Shown: in pieces, positions 60,338 to 64,000 of the stretch
Numbering within the stretch: position 1 is the stretch's first letter
Layout of the letters: every line of letters starts with the position of its first letter
Translations under genes and position numbers: made by a program
NCBI GenBank assembly: GCA_033239005.1
Contig: BSQZ01000061.1
Location: forward strand, 1-64,000
Reading direction: 5' to 3'
Source of the DNA: Lamellibrachia satsuma
Lineage: Eukaryota > Annelida > Polychaeta > Sabellida > Siboglinidae
DNA: 64,000 bases
The notes under the pieces: generated by a model
What the model was told of the DNA's origin: nothing
Databases searched by the model: none
The model's input: the letters and a program-made list of their open reading frames with translations, nothing else

Positions 60338-61430
60338 CAGGGCTTCACATTTGAAAACAACAGGCGAGCGATAAGTCGCTCGCCTAAATATGCCAAATTA
60401 ATTTAGGTGAGCGGTTTGTTAGATGGTTTTTTACCGTGTGGTGGCGCCACCATTTCCCCATTCGGATTCTGTCGTTGTCGCCATGAAATTTTAATTGGTG
60501 CTTCTTGGCGCTGACTTTTGTACAAAGAAATAAATGTTTACTTTTTGTAAACCCCATACATTGCAATTGGTGAAATGGTTTTGAATTGCAACATGTTACC
60601 GATTACCCTAGGTAAACACCACGTATAAGAATTAGATGTATAGTCATAACTCATAAATGCAGCTTAGTAGGCAACACCAATATAAACTGGTGTGAAATGT
60701 CATGCTTCAATTGCATCATAATGCCAAATGCACAACTCGAACTCGGTGCACAAAAATATGAATTTGTCATCTGCACATGAAACAGTGAATCAATGTTACG
60801 TGGTACCGGAGATGTGCGTCATGAATTTATGTGTTCAGAGCAGTTGAAAGACGAAGTGGAACAATTAGTAAAATTATCGTTTTCAATGTCTAATCAACTT
60901 TTACACTCCGTGTCAACTCATATGCATGTTTGGTAGTTCAGATTCAGGTTATTATTTTCGATTCCCATTACTGCGTAGTCGGTCAGTCAGATCATAACGA
61001 AATATTGTTGATCCCTTAACTATTCCATAACTGTACATGTATAAACGTATTTTATTCAGTTCAACATACAACAGTATGTGGCATTTAAACGTAATACACA
61101 TCGACGTTAGTCCACTAATTTGATAACTTTTTATAAACCGCGCGACCAGCTTAGCTTCGATGGTGTTCTTGCAATGTTGGTGCAGCGGGCTGCGATCGCT
61201 AGTGACGGATGATATGTGAACTCCGAATATTGGAGCCCGTACACTGCGTTATAAAGAGGTTAGATTTTCCTAGTGAATCTAATACTCAAGAAACTACTTG
61301 TCAAGACGAACACTTGCAGGCAGCAAGCGATTTTTACAATTGACACGAGCAATAAATCGCTCCCTAGATTATTGATTTGCGCGAGCGATAGGGAGCGAGA
61401 GCGATCGCTTGCCTCAAACGTGAAGCCCTG
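60338..61430. mobile_element. 1.09-kb hAT-like non-autonomous element
   Basis: Ends are inverted: the left begins CAGGGCTTCACATTTGA and the right, on the other strand, CAGGGCTTCACGTTTGA. Subterminal GCGAGCGAT-rich segments are also inverted. TATAAC flanks it directly on both sides (60,332-60,337 and 61,431-61,436). CAGGG ends suggest hAT, but hAT normally makes 8-bp duplications, so the class is tentative. No transposase. It sits 57 bp after the BTBD7 exon. Confidence 0.7.
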
Positions 61431-61539
61431 TATAACTATGCATTAAAACATAATTTAATTAAAAATATTAATAAATTAAGATTACAAATCATTAAAAAAT
61501 ATAAATAAGATAATAAATATTAGAGTATTCAGAAAAAAT

Positions 61540-61740
61540 TCTTCAAACAACCATGCATATAAGGGCTAAAAAGGTGAGGTTTGATGAGAAAACACCCGTG
61601 TTAGAATTTCACAGCAATCCATTGAGAGGAATTGACCATTGACACTATATATATATATATATATATATTGTACACCCTAATATATATATATTTATATATA
61701 TATGATGCCTTATGTGCCTCCGGGCACGAAGAGGACTAAG

Positions 61741-61779
<39 letters not shown>

Positions 61780-61854
61780 GGTGTACAATTATTTCTGCAA
61801 ACAACCATGTATATATGGGCTAAAAAGATGACGTTTGATGACAAAACATCCGTG

Positions 61855-61901
<47 letters not shown>

Positions 61902-61944
61902 TGTGTACAATATATATATTAGGGTGTACAATTTTTGTATGGTG

Positions 61945-61983
<39 letters not shown>

Positions 61984-62045
61984 CGGTGTACAATTTTTGT
62001 ATGAAGAAATAATTTCTGCAAACAACCATGTATATATGGGCTATA
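61540..62045. repeat. Cluster of TA arrays with two interleaved short repeats
   Basis: Five TA tracts (61,645-61,980) are separated by copies of TTAGGGTGTACAAT (one inverted at about 61,667). Three copies of CAAACAACCATG...GGGCTA occur at 61,546, 61,799 and 62,020. Probably slippage plus local duplication. Confidence 0.8.
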
Positions 62046-62408
62046 ATTCATTTTAAAATATAAATATGTTGAATCTTTAGATGTGGAGGGATTTGAGGCA
62101 TTCTCTTGTGGCACTGCATGTCAACATTTTTATTTTTGTTACTAACGGAAAATAATCTAAATGCTTCTCTTTTGTTAATGTATTATAATTCTCAGCTTGT
62201 AGCAAATGTTGACTGCCCCTTGTACCCAAGCATATGTCAGGCCAGATACTACACTCAGCAGTAGTAAAATTTTAATCTGTAAGCTGTACTGTAACCAGAG
62301 CCATATGTTGGATTGAAAATCTACAGGAACATTTAATCCACATTAATCCACTCACTATATTTCAGTTAATAGTAGTTGCCTTTCAGCTGTTACCCACGGG
62401 CCAGCACC

Positions 62409-63292
62409 ACTCTTGAGTGCCAAATAAACATATGGGCCACATAAAAGTATAGGGTGGCAAATCGGTCAAATTTAATAATAGTGTAGTGCCAAATAACAGC
62501 ATAGGGGAGCAAATTGTTCAAAACAAGTTTGTCTTTCTTAGCGCCGAAGCAATTTTTTCACTCGACGTGAATCCATTGCATCCCTAGAAACCTATGCGGA
62601 TTACCGTGTATTTTGTTTTTTTTCTGCCGAATATGCATAAACTTTGTGCGTTTTCGCGTCACGGCAGATATTGTAATCGCATTTGACATCTGCGGAAGAC
62701 CGGGGAATTTTCCGTTTTTAAATGGACATTAAAGTTTTATTGAATTGAATACGCAAGCCCATTTCAGGGGAAACCGCCGCCAGCTGTTTACGACCAGTTT
62801 GAGGCGCTGCGCACGGCGGCCATTTACGGTCAGTTTACACAGTGATAATGGCGTTTTAACTAATAATATACCATGTCGAGCTCCAGAGAACTAAGGATTC
62901 TGACCGATTCATCTAATCACGGAAATTTAACCGTCTAACGCTTTGGGATCAAAATCTAGGATCCTCAGAAGCACAGGATCCCGCTAAATTCACGACTGTC
63001 GTTCGAAAGGATGAGAACTTAGCCATCAGAGGGAGCCACATGAAAGCTCCAGTTGGGAGAAAGTGATTTCATCGCGAGCGGTGGATGATTGATTAGCGCT
63101 AGCAATAGGGAGTGAGAACGATTGCTCTCCTAAAAATTATACCCTGCATAATTTACCACGATTATTGGAGAATATAGGCTGGCACAAATGTTAAAATTTA
63201 ATAATAGTATAGTGCCAAATAAGGTGCGTATAGGGTGGCATTTTTTATCAAACAAATACGCATATAGGGATGTTTATTTGGCACTCAAGAGT
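62409..63292. mobile_element. 884-bp inverted-repeat element
   Basis: Perfect 23-bp terminal inverted repeats (62,409-62,431 and 63,270-63,292; core CTCTTGAGTGCCAAATAAAC). Inside, TTTAATAATAGT.TAGTGCCAAATAA occurs twice in direct orientation (about 62,470 and 63,198). The middle includes a decayed right end resembling the hAT-like element (about 63,090-63,155). No clear target duplication, no transposase. Confidence 0.7.
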
Positions 63293-64000
63293 AATGGTTT
63301 TTTATTTTAGTAAAAACTAGACTGTCTACTTGTAGAAATGTTGGTGGGTTAAAAATCTGTCCATCATGTATTCAACTGGAGAGGCTGTAGGCACAATCGT
63401 AGGGCTTAATCTATAATTCACCACTAATCTACAGTGCACTATAGAGGTTGTCTGGGCCTGATACCCTAGGTTAGACGTAGAAGTCTTGCTTTATGCTCTC
63501 ACTTATGTACTGTGGCCCTGATATTCTGTAGTAAGTAAATAAGTTTATTTCAGAACTGCATAAAATGCACAATAAACAATATAATGATGCAAAAGCAGTA
63601 CGCCATGATACAGTTCCTGATTAATAGTGGAGCCAAAATATGTAGGCAAAACCTACTGATATTGAGTAAGTATGACTGGTCGCGGTCAACCTACAATACT
63701 TATGCTAATAAATTATTAAATAACTACACAGCATGCAGACTAAATTACAATTAGAAGATAATTAAGATATTGAGGAAAATTTACAACTTGTTTACAGTAA
63801 CAGTAATTATAATTATTTAGCAAGTATGTGATATTAACAATGAGGCGATACATATGGTAGTTGAATGTATTCAGAGAAGGTTATGCAATAGATGATATAT
63901 AATATACAATAGATGATATTATAGTACACATTAGTTATACACATATAGTGCATGCATTGTAAATATTAATGTTCAACCACAACACCGTATTCCCTTAGAG
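63293..64000. other. BTBD7 intron, nothing recognised
   Basis: AT-rich sequence to the window end. No exon found, so the next BTBD7 exon lies outside. Confidence 0.45.

Overview
This is a stretch of animal nuclear genome. The genes have introns with GT-AG (and one GC-AG) junctions. The recognisable proteins are metazoan: a BTBD7-like BTB protein, a COX8-like cytochrome oxidase subunit, and two copies of an (S)-2-hydroxyacid oxidase (HAO) gene. The DNA between genes is AT-rich and full of microsatellites, minisatellites, small inverted-repeat transposons, LINE tails, a tRNA-derived SINE and one LTR retrotransposon. The style fits a marine invertebrate, perhaps a mollusc or other lophotrochozoan, but nothing here fixes the phylum.

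Layout. 1-3.8 kb (minus strand): unidentified exons, plus the decayed 3' half of a transposon-type gene with an integrase GPY/F exon pair and a Ulp1/C48-like protease broken by an in-frame stop. 6.9-8.5 kb (plus): a broken OTU-protease/PHD-like remnant of probably the same transposon class. 11.3-15.1 kb (plus): a two-exon gene for an unrecognised ~1,134-residue protein with one C2H2 zinc finger and about 16 copies of a ~19-residue repeat. 14.9-41.1 kb: a direct segmental duplication. Block A is about 14,902-29,495 and block B about 30,917-41,063. Each block begins inside the 3' end of the zinc-finger gene and carries one minus-strand HAO gene. The HAO gene in block B is complete over exons 1-8. 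The one in block A has lost exon 4 and half of exon 5, replaced by a ~420-bp GGGC array. Block A also carries three insertions that are absent at the matching sites in block B: a 3.7-kb LTR retrotransposon, a 1.75-kb element and a ~65-bp element. Block B carries a MITE-containing insertion absent from A.

42.2-43.6 kb (minus): a two-exon COX8-like gene. 46.7-64 kb (plus): the start of BTBD7. One large coding exon is followed by a 12.1-kb intron, then a BACK-region exon at 60,072-60,280, and the gene runs off the window. The intron and upstream region hold several inverted-repeat elements (44.6-46.6, 50.7-52.4, 54.5-55.4, 60.3-61.4 and 62.4-63.3 kb), LINE relics, a SINE and minisatellites.

The genes do not form a pathway. 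HAO would make a peroxisomal FMN-dependent 2-hydroxyacid oxidase. COX8 is a nuclear-encoded inner-membrane subunit of respiratory complex IV. BTBD7 is a BTB/BACK protein linked in vertebrates to epithelial remodelling. The most interesting part is the duplicated HAO block, where the paired copies act as filled/empty-site controls that date and delimit several mobile elements. Homology calls come from recognising motifs by eye; no database search was run.
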